Positions 15,778-22,322 of a stretch of 28,498 nt of DNA are shown here, one piece after another. Numbering within the stretch: the first letter of the stretch is position 1; each line of letters opens with the position of its first letter. The DNA lies in the IMG/VR virus record IMGVR_UViG_3300030380_003752, positions 1-28,498 of that record; one strand, 5' to 3'. Under the pieces are notes generated by a model. That model made no database searches, had not been told where the DNA came from, and worked only from the letters and a program-made list of their open reading frames with translations. The stretch is from a virus. Made by a program: the position numbers and the translations under genes.

Positions 15778-17610
15778 CTAATTGCACTTCCAGACGAGAT
15801 TCTGCCATTTTGCCACGATTTTCTTCTGAACAAGCACCTCAGCAGCGCGGCTAAAAGCCTTCCTTTCGGCATCAGGATTGCCCGTTGATATGCTCTTTGC
15901 CAGGGCAACTTGACGCCAATAATTCTCCTGGACCACAGTCACGTTGCTGGGGTAGTTCTCTCCGCCTGGTGATGGTCCGCCATGTCTGATGAGGGCCTCA
16001 GTCAGGGCATCCAGGACAGCTTTCTGCGCTGGTCTCAGCTTGCTTGTGTTGCCGCTTGGCTGCTGGTCTGTCCTATCTAGGACCAGGCTTGTCTCTACAT
16101 CCAAGGCGAGGGCGTCAGTTTCTACCTCTACGCTGACTGTGTTCATCCATATTGGGTCCAGCATCTCAGCGTCCTTTTGCTTCTCTACAACCAGGCTGAC
16201 TGTCTCTCCAACCCGCTCCACCTTCATAGATGCGTCAACGGCTCCCAGGATTGCAGAACTGCCCCTGGCTCCTCTGGCACTGTCCTTGCCACTGTGATGA
16301 ATAGCCATGACACAGCAGTTGAACGCCTCTCTGACGCCATCCATAGCCCTGATGGCCTGGCCTATATCCTGGGAAGAGTTCTCATCGCCTGTCATGCTTC
16401 TGGCCAGTGTGTCGAATATCACCAGGGAGACAGGCCCGTCAGCTACAGCCTGGATAGTCAGGTGAAGGTCAGCCGTGTTGTGTTCATCCAATAGGTCAAC
16501 CGCACTGGGAACCACGACAAACGGGGCCTGTTGGCTCAACCCTTTATGTATATGCCAGGCAGCTATTCTCTTTTTGAGACCGCCGACACCTTCACCCGCC
16601 ACATATACAACCTGGCCACCTGTTACAGTCTGTGACTGCCAAGCCACCTGATGGGCAACACTCAAGGCCATATCCAGGGCAATGAAAGTCTTACCGCAGC
16701 CAGGCTCTCCATACATCATGGTCAGGCTTTTCTCCGGCATCAGCCCTTCTACTAGCCATTCTACAGGCGGAAGCTGTGCAATATCGCCCAGCGTAAGGAC
16801 GGGCAGGGGTGTGACCCGCTCAGTTACCTCTTGTGCGGCCTTTATCAGGTCCCTGAGGGCTTTTGCATCGCCGCCCTGGTGCAACCAGTCAGAAACATCG
16901 CCCTTGTCCCCTACGGGCAACCTGACGACCTTTATGCGCCTGGCTATGCCCTGGAGATTGCCCAGGATAGTCTTAACGTGCTTTTCGCCGGCCTGGTCAT
17001 TGTCCGGCAGAATAATAATATCACGCCCTGTAAAGTATCTGTTGAGACTTTCAGCCCACTTGCCAGCCCCGCCACTGTTACAAGTCGCAACAAAACCCAG
17101 GTGTGTTAGCGCATCAGCGTCCTTCTCACCCTCAACCACCAGGACAGGCTTGTCTGGATTGCTGATGATGTCCGGCAGCTTATAGGGCAGGGGCTCTGTA
17201 TCACCCAGGCCCCAGGTCGTTTTGCCATTGACCACACGCCTCTGCCGGAAGGTCTTAGGCTCGAACCGTAACACCTCATATGTAACCTCGCCGTCCTCAT
17301 TGACATAAGGATAGGTCGCTACCAGGGAAGTCCTGATAGTGTCATGACCGTTGCGCTGCGGCTTGTCGGTCTCAATGCCCAGGCCTTCCAGGACATCATT
17401 TATATCTGCTAAAGGATTATCTCTGCGGATAAGGTCAATGACCCCGCCGCCTGTATCATTTTCATGGTCGAACCAGGTGCCTTTTGCCAGGTCTACTGAC
17501 ATTGACCCATGATTTCCCCAGCGTAATTCGCTTGAACTGGACAGTTTCGGGTTCGGCTCTCCCAACAAAGCCTTGGCGACTGTCTCTATATGTTGTGAAA
17601 TCTCTGACAT
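15778..17610 (-). CDS. Bifunctional primase-helicase (TOPRIM plus RepA-like AAA)
   Basis: A 610-residue protein starting at ATG 17610. The N-terminal ~100 residues have W-F-D-H-E...G-G-G-V-I-D-L, as in primase N-termini, but no zinc-binding cysteines. The TOPRIM domain is at about 154-245: VLVVEGEKDADAL with E160, and IIILPDNDQAG with D203 and D205. A RecA/RepA-like AAA domain (AAA_25 type) follows: Walker A GEPGCGKT at 301-308, Walker B VIFDTLARS around 397-405, and the sensor-like HHSGKD at 438-443 with GARGSSAI after it. A C-terminal helical part is rich in basic residues. It would prime and unwind DNA for replication with a host polymerase. It is preceded by a terminator-like hairpin overlapping its leader. 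Confidence 0.9.
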   Translation of the reverse strand: MSEISQHIETVAKALLGEPNPKLSSSSELRWGNHGSMSVDLAKGTWFDHENDTGGGVIDLIRRDNPLADINDVLEGLGIETDKPQRNGHDTIRTSLVATYPYVNEDGEVTYEVLRFEPKTFRQRRVVNGKTTWGLGDTEPLPYKLPDIISNPDKPVLVVEGEKDADALTHLGFVATCNSGGAGKWAESLNRYFTGRDIIILPDNDQAGEKHVKTILGNLQGIARRIKVVRLPVGDKGDVSDWLHQGGDAKALRDLIKAAQEVTERVTPLPVLTLGDIAQLPPVEWLVEGLMPEKSLTMMYGEPGCGKTFIALDMALSVAHQVAWQSQTVTGGQVVYVAGEGVGGLKKRIAAWHIHKGLSQQAPFVVVPSAVDLLDEHNTADLHLTIQAVADGPVSLVIFDTLARSMTGDENSSQDIGQAIRAMDGVREAFNCCVMAIHHSGKDSARGARGSSAILGAVDASMKVERVGETVSLVVEKQKDAEMLDPIWMNTVSVEVETDALALDVETSLVLDRTDQQPSGNTSKLRPAQKAVLDALTEALIRHGGPSPGGENYPSNVTVVQENYWRQVALAKSISTGNPDAERKAFSRAAEVLVQKKIVAKWQNLVWKCN

Positions 17611-17619
17611 AATCACCCC

Positions 17620-17654
17620 AAAAAAAGGGGCGGAGAGCCTAAACCCCCCACCCC
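17620..17654 (-). terminator. Terminator-like hairpin just upstream of the primase-helicase start
   Basis: On the minus strand GGGGTGG (17654-17648) can pair with CCGCCCC (17633-17627), with one G-U pair. Seven T residues (17626-17620) follow immediately. The T run is directly followed by GGGGTG, the only G-rich sequence that could serve as ribosome site for the primase-helicase, whose ATG is at 17610. It may therefore act as an attenuator after the SSB gene, limiting primase-helicase expression. Confidence 0.55.
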
Positions 17655-17663
17655 AGGCACTGG

Positions 17664-18185
17664 CTAGAATAACGGCTCATCATCTTCCTGGGCCTCTTTT
17701 GGCTCAGGGGCAGGGGGTGTATCTGCCTGAGGCATATCATTCCATTTGACCAACTCGAAATTTGGGATGCGAGTTGCACCCTTGCCGCTGGTGTCAGCGG
17801 TGGAGCCAGTGTATTTCAGTCCCGCAACCTTGCCCTTATTGTCCTTCATGCCATCATGAATAGACTTCCAGACACCGCTGAGGCCCTTGTTGACGCCAGC
17901 CCCGTTAGATGACCACTCGCGCCAGCCTACGTCCTTGATGTAAACCATCACACTAAAGCCACGCTTATATTCACCGTCTGGCCGTGGGCCCTTGACGCCA
18001 ACTTGTTCGTCCCACACCCATTGAGGGGCTTCACCCTCTTGAATAAGGCCCCAGCCTGTCTTCAGTGAGTCAGGATTGAGAGACATACCCTTGAGGTCGA
18101 ACTCTTCCCCGTCAACATACCAGGCGTTTACTGAAGGCTTGAAGCGGATGTACTCACCGCCGGAACCATTATCTAAATCAAGCAT
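17664..18185 (-). CDS. Probable single-stranded DNA-binding protein
   Basis: A 173-residue protein from ATG 18185. The main domain is beta-rich with many aromatics (Y-I-R-F-K-P, A-W-Y-V-D-G-E-E-F-D, W-G-L-I, Q-W-V-W-D-E, V-G-W-R-E-W). The C-terminal 30 residues are Pro/Glu/Asp-rich and end DDEPLF, like the DDIPF tip with which SSBs recruit replication proteins. Position between a resolvase-like nuclease and the primase-helicase fits. It is not a classical Ssb by sequence, and belongs to a phage family often left unnamed. It overlaps the nuclease gene by 8 bases. Confidence 0.6.
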   Translation of the reverse strand: MLDLDNGSGGEYIRFKPSVNAWYVDGEEFDLKGMSLNPDSLKTGWGLIQEGEAPQWVWDEQVGVKGPRPDGEYKRGFSVMVYIKDVGWREWSSNGAGVNKGLSGVWKSIHDGMKDNKGKVAGLKYTGSTADTSGKGATRIPNFELVKWNDMPQADTPPAPEPKEAQEDDEPLF

Positions 18186-18540
18186 TTCCTATTTCTCCTT
18201 GCTCGTTTTCTTTTTGAACCCAGCCCATTTTGATAGCCATGATGGCCATCAGGGGTTCTGGGATAATGTACAAGCGAGGCTTGCGGTCTGCTCTGACCAC
18301 TAATAAATCAGCCTCATCTTGCTCGAACCAGTCGTAGAGGCTCTTGAAGCCACTACCACCCTTACGCCGCTTACACTCGACCAGGAGCCCATTTAGTTTG
18401 AGGTCTCCCGCCAGGTCTGCGGAGTAATTCTTAAATGCGCCTGACCCCAGGATGCGGTGACAGGGGACGCCTAATTTCGTCCAGAAATCTTGCACTTCTT
18501 TTTCGAGTTCATAGCCCCGCCGCTTGTTTCGGCTAGTCAT
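18178..18540 (-). CDS. Holliday-junction-resolvase-like PD-(D/E)XK nuclease
   Basis: A 120-residue protein with the Hjc/VRR-like nuclease pattern: an N-terminal basic start with acidic helix (RRGYELEKEVQDFW, E11-E15), G-S-G-A-F-K-N..S-A-D-L-A-G-D with catalytic D42, then LLVECKRRKGGSGFKSLYDWF with E55-x-K57, followed by A-D-L-L-V-V-R-A-D. All three catalytic elements (E, D, ExK) are present. It would cut branched DNA or junctions in replication or before packaging. ATG 18540 overlaps the ribbon-helix-helix stop in ATGA, so both are made from the same leftward message. Confidence 0.8.
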   Translation of the reverse strand: MTSRNKRRGYELEKEVQDFWTKLGVPCHRILGSGAFKNYSADLAGDLKLNGLLVECKRRKGGSGFKSLYDWFEQDEADLLVVRADRKPRLYIIPEPLMAIMAIKMGWVQKENEQGEIGNA

Positions 18541-18737
18541 CTGACGCTCTTGGCAATATTTTCTAGATGTTCAAGCTGGGTCTTATGGCTATTGAAATCA
18601 CTTTCACGCCTGGCAAGACCCTCTGTCAGCAATTCTTCAGCCAAACTTGAGACACTGCGCCTTTGGCTCTTTGCCGCAGATTTAAGCAGTTCTCTCAATG
18701 ATTTAGAGAGGTAAAGCTGCTGTTGCTGTACGTCCAT
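18537..18737 (-). CDS. Ribbon-helix-helix (Arc/CopG-like) DNA-binding protein
   Basis: A 66-residue protein. ATG 18737 has AAGGTG upstream; a GTG two codons earlier is unlikely. It shows the Arc/CopG layout: a short strand (QQLYLSKSL), helix A (SLRELLKSAAKSQ), a turn with R-R-S-V-S, and helix B (SSLAEELLTEGLARRE), then a charged tail. Its gene is the first of the leftward replication operon and lies next to the divergent promoters sharing one -35 box. It is therefore a natural candidate for autoregulation and for the early switch. The operator is not proven; a palindrome TTGTA-A-TACAA lies on the shared -35. Confidence 0.8.
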   Translation of the reverse strand: MDVQQQQLYLSKSLRELLKSAAKSQRRSVSSLAEELLTEGLARRESDFNSHKTQLEHLENIAKSVR

Positions 18738-18760
18738 TTTCACACCTTTTTAAAAAAAAT

Positions 18761-18789
18761 TGTATAAAAGTACCATTTAGCCATTGTAA
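18761..18789 (-). promoter_or_regulatory. Leftward sigma70-like promoter of the replication operon
   Basis: On the minus strand TTACAA (18789-18784) and TATACA (18766-18761) are separated by 17 bases. Transcription would begin near 18754, about 17 bases before the ribbon-helix-helix ATG. The -35 hexamer is the reverse complement of the -35 of the rightward promoter, so both occupy the same six base pairs and cannot fire at once. Confidence 0.7.
18776..18789 (+). promoter_or_regulatory. Copy of the recurrent 14-base motif (site 1)
   Basis: TTTAGCCATTGTAA. It contains the -35 hexamer used by both divergent promoters. It is the copy nearest to the ribbon-helix-helix gene and is shared almost exactly with site 2 (one base different). 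Confidence 0.6.
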
Positions 18790-18812
18790 TACAACTCCAA
18801 TGCACTTATATT
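18784..18812 (+). promoter_or_regulatory. Rightward sigma70-like promoter P1, with overlapping palindrome
   Basis: TTGTAA (18784-18789), a 17-base spacer, then TATATT (18807-18812). Start is expected near 18819, about 29 bases before the first gene. The upstream bases TTTAGCCA are shared with P2. An 11-base palindrome, TTGTA-A-TACAA (18784-18794), overlaps the -35 box and could be a repressor operator. Confidence 0.75.
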
Positions 18813-18847
18813 GAAGGTGTAAGAGAGATGAACAACAGGAGAAAGTG

Positions 18848-19045
18848 ATGACTAAAGCAGAAAAAAGAGCGTTGCGGATAAGGGGAATCATGATGCAGGA
18901 CAAAATGCTTTCCCCATTCATCAACAACTTTGATGTGTACTTCATGCACACAAAGGACCCTGAAAAAGCCCTGGAACTAGTCCTTCCTGACTACGTTCCT
19001 GGCCAGAAAATCGCGGTAATTATTAAGGAGGCTGCCAATGCCTAA
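18848..19045 (+). CDS. First gene of rightward operon, unknown (65 aa)
   Basis: A 65-residue, Lys/Met-rich protein. ATG 18848 has AGGAG 6 bases upstream; a GTG directly before it is a weaker choice. It starts MTKAEKRALRIRGIM, followed by a helical region, then PEKALELVLPDYVPGQ and a charged end. No known domain, membrane segment or cysteine pair is visible. As the promoter-proximal gene of the early operon it could be a host-takeover or anti-restriction factor, but this is speculation. It overlaps the next start by 8 bases. Confidence 0.75.
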   Translation: MTKAEKRALRIRGIMMQDKMLSPFINNFDVYFMHTKDPEKALELVLPDYVPGQKIAVIIKEAANA

Positions 19046-19382
19046 GACACCACAAGTAAAGCCCGACTGGGCGACAGGAATTTATATTGGAAACGGGGTG
19101 GTTGCCACCCCAACAACTGCGCCCACTGAGTACCAGGTTGTCGGCCTGGGCAATGCACCCTGCGAGACATTCAAAACCGTTGCTGAGTTAGAGGCTTTCA
19201 TGGCCTACCACGGCAAAGAACACGCCGGATATTTCGAGCGGCATAAGCGGGATGATGGCAGCTATGTTCAGCGGGAGATATTAGAGGGTGCGCCAAAGTT
19301 CAAGGACATGGCGGGTCCGATGGGTAACGGTGACGGTCTGCGGTACGAGACCTGGGCTGTCTATGACTTGATGAGTAAATAG
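19038..19382 (+). CDS. Unknown early protein (114 aa)
   Basis: A 114-residue protein starting at ATG 19038 with AAGGAGG upstream. It contains an N-terminal Pro/Thr-rich strand region (G-I-Y-I-G-N-G-V-V-A-T-P-T), a central helical part (F-K-T-V-A-E-L-E-A-F-M-A-Y-H-G-K) and an aromatic end (Y-E-T-W-A-V-Y-D-L-M). No cysteine motif, Walker motif or membrane segment is seen, and I cannot name a family. It belongs to the small-gene block behind P1. Confidence 0.75.
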   Translation: MPKTPQVKPDWATGIYIGNGVVATPTTAPTEYQVVGLGNAPCETFKTVAELEAFMAYHGKEHAGYFERHKRDDGSYVQREILEGAPKFKDMAGPMGNGDGLRYETWAVYDLMSK

Positions 19383-19393
19383 GAGACTGCTTG

Positions 19394-19654
19394 ATGTACG
19401 AAGTAGGACAGGAAATCTATTACACGGGCGACATGGCCAACCGCAGCGGCTGGGGCAAGATAACCAAGGTCGAGCCCTGCAAGTGGTACGAATACAAATA
19501 CACACTTGAGATGGAAGACGGGCGGGTCAAGCATTTGACCCCATACGTCATTGGCGAGGTCTATGAGGGCCACGCCGGAACGCGGTTCGTAACGCTTGAG
19601 GCTTACAAGGCCTACAAGAAAAAAGTCTGGGCACAGTATGAGAGTGCCGTTTAG
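19394..19654 (+). CDS. Unknown early protein (86 aa), small beta-rich
   Basis: An 86-residue protein from ATG 19394, with AGGAG 9 bases upstream. It reads like a small beta-barrel: VGQEIYYTGDMANRSGWGKI, then Y-E-Y-K-Y-T-L-E-M-E-D-G-R-V-K-H-L-T, and a C-terminal Lys-rich helix (AYKAYKKKVWAQYE). The 'vGq.iyytgd.an..gwG.i..v' opening is seen in small phage proteins of unknown function. The stop codon TAG is part of promoter P2's upstream motif (TTTAGC). Confidence 0.7.
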   Translation: MYEVGQEIYYTGDMANRSGWGKITKVEPCKWYEYKYTLEMEDGRVKHLTPYVIGEVYEGHAGTRFVTLEAYKAYKKKVWAQYESAV

Positions 19655-19686
19655 CTATTGTAAATTAGGTGAAGAAACCCTATATA
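19650..19686 (+). promoter_or_regulatory. Second rightward promoter P2, carrying motif site 2
   Basis: TTTAGCTATTGTAA (19650-19663) contains TTGTAA as -35 (19658-19663). A 17-base spacer leads to TATATA (19681-19686). The upstream 14 bases match P1 except one, and the -35 to -10 spacing is identical, so P1 and P2 are related. Expected start near 19693 gives a leader of only about 13 bases before ATG 19706. Confidence 0.7.
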
Positions 19687-19705
19687 AGAAGTGAAGGGAG
19701 TAAGT

Positions 19706-19855
19706 ATGACAACAGCAATAGGGTTCCTGGCTTTCATGGTCAAGTTTCCAACCGCCAAGTTAGAAGAGTTGCTTGAGCGGTTCGCGGAGTTGCCAACAGA
19801 AGAGAAAGCCAAGGTCAAGGAAGCGTTCAAGACTGTAGATAAGGAGACAGCATGA
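19706..19855 (+). CDS. Tiny helical early protein (49 aa)
   Basis: ATG 19706 follows GAAGGGAG and P2. The protein begins MTTAIGFLAFMVKFPTAKLE, a short hydrophobic start, then a charged amphipathic helix (ELLERFAELP, TEEKAKVKEA), and ends DKETA. No family is recognised. The stop overlaps the next ATG (ATGA). Its tail and the next gene's start are encoded by a 23-base sequence repeated 304 bases downstream. Confidence 0.6.
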   Translation: MTTAIGFLAFMVKFPTAKLEELLERFAELPTEEKAKVKEAFKTVDKETA

Positions 19856-19860
19856 CTAAG
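19838..19860 (+). repeat. 23-base ribosome-site/start repeat, copy 1
   Basis: This 23-base sequence contains AAGGAG, the stop-start overlap ATGA and the first codons of the next gene. It recurs without change at 20142-20164, while the flanking bases differ. A shorter match (AGGAGACAGCATGA) is at 20298-20311. It covers the junctions of adjacent small genes. Confidence 0.8.
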
Positions 19861-19986
19861 GTTGAGGCTATAAAGTATTGGAAAGATATGCTTAAGGCCC
19901 TCAAGCGGAATAAGGCAAGCCCAGGCAATGGGTTCGCTAAGGTCAAGTGTGTAGAAAAATTAGCTGAGTTGGGAGTAGCAGCATGA
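19852..19986 (+). CDS. Tiny basic early protein (44 aa)
   Basis: A Lys-rich protein (MTKVEAIKYWKDMLKALKRN, then KASPGNGFAKVKCVEKL). ATGA overlaps on both sides, so it is translationally coupled. AAGGAG lies 6 bases upstream, inside the previous gene's end. Function unknown; the basic charge allows nucleic-acid or protein binding but shows nothing specific. Confidence 0.55.
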   Translation: MTKVEAIKYWKDMLKALKRNKASPGNGFAKVKCVEKLAELGVAA

Positions 19987-20159
19987 GTGAAAAGAAATTT
20001 GTAAAGCTGATTGGCCGCAACGGTAAAGAGGCAATCGGCGTTTGGGTAGGCGACTCAATCAAAGTCAAAAATGAGGAGGGTGCCTGGACACCAATTACAT
20101 GGAAAGACTTTGGCGGAGAGGCTGAGATTATCCACAACCTTGATAAGGAGACAGCATGA
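19983..20159 (+). CDS. Small early protein (58 aa), probable beta fold
   Basis: It starts MSEKKFVKLIGRNGKEAIGV and has strand-like segments (G-V-W-V-G-D-S-I-K-V, A-W-T-P-I-T-W). It ends DKETA, the same five residues as the 49-residue protein upstream. This is because both stops lie in copies of the repeated ribosome-site sequence. Function is unknown. ATGA overlaps at both ends. Confidence 0.6.
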   Translation: MSEKKFVKLIGRNGKEAIGVWVGDSIKVKNEEGAWTPITWKDFGGEAEIIHNLDKETA

Positions 20160-20164
20160 CTAAG
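20142..20164 (+). repeat. 23-base ribosome-site/start repeat, copy 2
   Basis: Identical to 19838-19860. It spans the end of the 58-residue gene and the start of the 46-residue gene. Such repeats could let homologous recombination add or remove small genes without disturbing the operon. Confidence 0.8.
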
Positions 20165-20296
20165 AATCAGTTTGTAATCATTTGTAATAAATACGGTATT
20201 CACCCCGCACTGGCATTAGAAAATGATGAATTAGTCGCGCTTCTTAAAGAAAAAAAATATCACAAAGTCGAAGCGTTTATAAAGAACAACTACTAA
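20156..20296 (+). CDS. Tiny early protein (46 aa)
   Basis: MTKNQFVIICNKYGIHPALA, then L-E-N-D-E-L-V-A-L-L-K-E-K-K-Y-H-K-V. The ATG lies in the second copy of the 23-base repeat, so its first codons match those of the 44-residue gene. The mix of a short hydrophobic strand and a charged helix gives no clear fold. A 12-base gap with AGGAG leads to the next gene. Confidence 0.55.
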   Translation: MTKNQFVIICNKYGIHPALALENDELVALLKEKKYHKVEAFIKNNY

Positions 20297-20307
20297 TAGG
20301 AGACAGC

Positions 20308-20655
20308 ATGAGTATTCAGTTTTATAATGATGAGTTAGCCCATATGACAGGCGGCAAGATAATCCACGATAGCCTGGACTATGACCCAAAAATGTATAAG
20401 ACCTGTGCGGCTGCGGCTAAGGGATTGTATAAGGCCTTATGTAAACGGGCTGCGGCTGAGGGGCAGAAGCCTGAGATGGAAGTCGCCATCTGGACTCCAG
20501 AAGAAAACTTCAAACGGGACGGGACCAAGGCCTGGCGGGTTAGCTGGGAAGCGGGGCCGTATGAATGGGCCATTGGCGCGAGTTACAAAATCACTGGGCC
20601 CTGGGGTTATACCGAACCCTACTACAGCTTTGACCTTGAGTTTGTCGAGGCATAG
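20308..20655 (+). CDS. Unknown early protein (115 aa), aromatic-rich
   Basis: A 115-residue protein from ATG 20308 with AGGAG upstream. It has an N-terminal region, a helix rich in Ala and Lys (CAAAAKGLYKALCKRAAAEG), then an aromatic C-terminal half (A-W-R-V-S-W-E-A-G-P-Y-E-W-A-I, G-P-W-G-Y-T-E-P-Y-Y-S-F-D-L-E-F). Two cysteines lie in or next to the helix, but not in a metal-binding pattern. No family is recognised. Its stop lies 2 bases before the recombinase ATG. Confidence 0.75.
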   Translation: MSIQFYNDELAHMTGGKIIHDSLDYDPKMYKTCAAAAKGLYKALCKRAAAEGQKPEMEVAIWTPEENFKRDGTKAWRVSWEAGPYEWAIGASYKITGPWGYTEPYYSFDLEFVEA

Positions 20656-20657
20656 TG

Positions 20658-21356
20658 ATGGCACCGCACTCCGGCAAGTTCGTTGTATATCTCAGGGTTT
20701 CAACCCCACGCCAGGGTCAATCTGGCCTGGGTATTGAGGCCCAGCGAGATATCATCGACCAACATTTGAACGGCGGCGACTGGGAGGTCATCGCCGAATA
20801 CACTGAACACGAGAGCGGCAAGCGGTCTGATAGGCACCGTAAACAACTAAAGGCCGCTCTTGACCATTGTAAGCGCGAGGGAGCCACGCTTATCATCGCA
20901 AAGATTGACCGTCTGACTCGTAACCTGGCCTTTTTGACCAGGCTGTTAGAGCAAGGCGTCCCTGTCATTGCGTGTGACATACCTCAGATGCACAACCCAG
21001 CCGCTACAAAATTTGTCTTGCAACTCATGGCCAATATTGCTGAGTATGAGGCGGAGATAATATCTGAGCGGACCAAAGCAGCCTTGGGCGCAAAGAAGGC
21101 AAGGGGAGAAAAGCTAGGGTCTCCGGCACCAGAGAAGGGAGCCCGTAAGGGCGGGGCAGCTACCCAGGCATCAGTCGATGAGTGGGCAGAAGAACTGCGC
21201 CCTATCATAGAAGACTTGAGGGCTTATGGGTGTGACACATTACAGAAGCTGGCAGACGGCCTGACGGCCAGAGGTGCCAAAACATTTAGAGGCAAAACAA
21301 CCTGGGCCCTTAGTTCGGTCCGCAACTTAGTGAGGCGTTTAGATGAACGACATTGA
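20658..21356 (+). CDS. Serine recombinase (resolvase/invertase family)
   Basis: A 232-residue recombinase starting at ATG 20658. The catalytic serine is S15 in YLRVST. Other family motifs are E-A-Q-R at 27-30, DRLTR at 84-88, and ISERTK at 135-140 in the long E helix. The C-terminal ~60 residues contain a short helix-turn-helix part with R-G-K-T-T-W. It is far shorter than the 450-600 residue large serine integrases, so it may be a small resolvase/invertase or a compact integrase. No integrase of the tyrosine type is seen in the window, so this may be the lysogeny enzyme or resolve multimers. Which one cannot be decided here. It overlaps the next gene by 14 bases. Confidence 0.9.
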   Translation: MAPHSGKFVVYLRVSTPRQGQSGLGIEAQRDIIDQHLNGGDWEVIAEYTEHESGKRSDRHRKQLKAALDHCKREGATLIIAKIDRLTRNLAFLTRLLEQGVPVIACDIPQMHNPAATKFVLQLMANIAEYEAEIISERTKAALGAKKARGEKLGSPAPEKGARKGGAATQASVDEWAEELRPIIEDLRAYGCDTLQKLADGLTARGAKTFRGKTTWALSSVRNLVRRLDERH

Positions 21357-21807
21357 GCAAAAAATCATATCTGAGTATGCAGTTGCTTTGGCTAAGTGGC
21401 AGATTGAACTCTATCAGGGCAGACAAACTCGCATGGACAATCATATACAGCGTTACTTTAACTCGACACCTGTTAGAAATACTTTTGCGCGGATGATGTT
21501 TCTTGCCTACCAAGATGACAAGTCACTTTACACAAAAGCAGTAATTTCAAGACAGTTGCATATCACACGACAAGCCGCCTCACTGATGGTTGATGACTGT
21601 CTGGCGGAAGGGTGGATTGAAACTTGTGGAAATGGCTACAAAGCAAGTCAAGCCTTAGCCGATAAGGTGATGAACTATGTTGAGTTTCATATAGACACAC
21701 TGACAAGAAACCCCGTCACTGACCTCTATGTGTCTTTGCGTTCATACCAACGAGCGCATGACAAAAAAGCGTCAAGTGACTTTACGTCTAAACGTGTAGC
21801 CAGTTGA
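21343..21807 (+). CDS. MarR-like winged-helix protein
   Basis: A 154-residue protein. Residues about 60-105 form a winged helix: S-L-Y-T-K-A-V-I-S as first helix, RQLHITRQAASLMVDDCLAEG as helix-turn-helix, and WIETCGNGYKAS as the wing. Helical regions flank it, with many Lys and Ser at the C-terminus. MarR-type dimeric regulators look like this. The gene begins the CCWGG-poor block and is A/T-richer than the recombinase before it, so it may be imported. It could regulate the following genes or lysogeny; no operator can be assigned. Confidence 0.65.
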   Translation: MNDIEQKIISEYAVALAKWQIELYQGRQTRMDNHIQRYFNSTPVRNTFARMMFLAYQDDKSLYTKAVISRQLHITRQAASLMVDDCLAEGWIETCGNGYKASQALADKVMNYVEFHIDTLTRNPVTDLYVSLRSYQRAHDKKASSDFTSKRVAS

Positions 21808-21835
21808 TATTGATTTTAATTCTCAGGTGAACAAA

Positions 21836-22249
21836 ATGAGTAAAGAACGAGACAAGAAGGTGAAGATGACGCGATATGGCAGAATGACAGATGCTCAGAA
21901 GTCACTCCAAATGGCGCGGGAAGTGTGGGACATCCATAAAGGGTCTGCCACATCACGGGCCAAGCGATGGGCAAATGAGGAGCATTATCAGAAGACTCTG
22001 GGCGGAAGGTCAGCGGTGCGGATAACGCTCCCTGCACTCAAGTCCAGTCACCTGGACAATGCCATCTATCATCTCAAACATCTGGTTGCTGAACTTGAGG
22101 ATGTACAAAAACAGGAGACTAACACACAGTCTAAAATGTTTTACATGCGGAGTCTCGTTTATACCTGTCACCGCAATCTGAAGCATGACGCAGATAGGGG
22201 ATACAGTAATCCTATGCGACCTGATGAGGACTTTCGTGGTGCAAGGTAG
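21836..22249 (+). CDS. Unknown accessory protein (137 aa), helical and basic
   Basis: ATG 21836 has AGGTG 7 bases upstream; a GTG at 21827 is an alternative. The protein has a Lys/Arg-rich start (MSKERDKKVKMTRYGRMTDA), a middle with V-R-I-T-L-P-A-L and S-H-L-D-N-A-I-Y-H-L-K-H-L, then a coiled-coil-like helix and R-N-L-K-H-D-A-D. No family recognised. It lies in the CCWGG-poor block. Confidence 0.65.
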   Translation: MSKERDKKVKMTRYGRMTDAQKSLQMAREVWDIHKGSATSRAKRWANEEHYQKTLGGRSAVRITLPALKSSHLDNAIYHLKHLVAELEDVQKQETNTQSKMFYMRSLVYTCHRNLKHDADRGYSNPMRPDEDFRGAR

Positions 22250-22322
22250 AAAATCAATATATAGTAGGTCAGACGCGGAAACCGTTTGGCTATCGCATAA
22301 TCTAGTAGGAAAGGATAGTTTC

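Noticed and set aside
15640-15780. GGGACA repeats as a CRISPR array
   Set aside because: Repeats are only six bases, unevenly spaced, in both orientations, and lie in a coding frame.
22185-22322. A longer start (ATG 22185) for the membrane-anchored protein
   Set aside because: It overlaps the previous gene by 65 bases and lacks a ribosome site; GTG 22323 has GGAAAGGA at good spacing.
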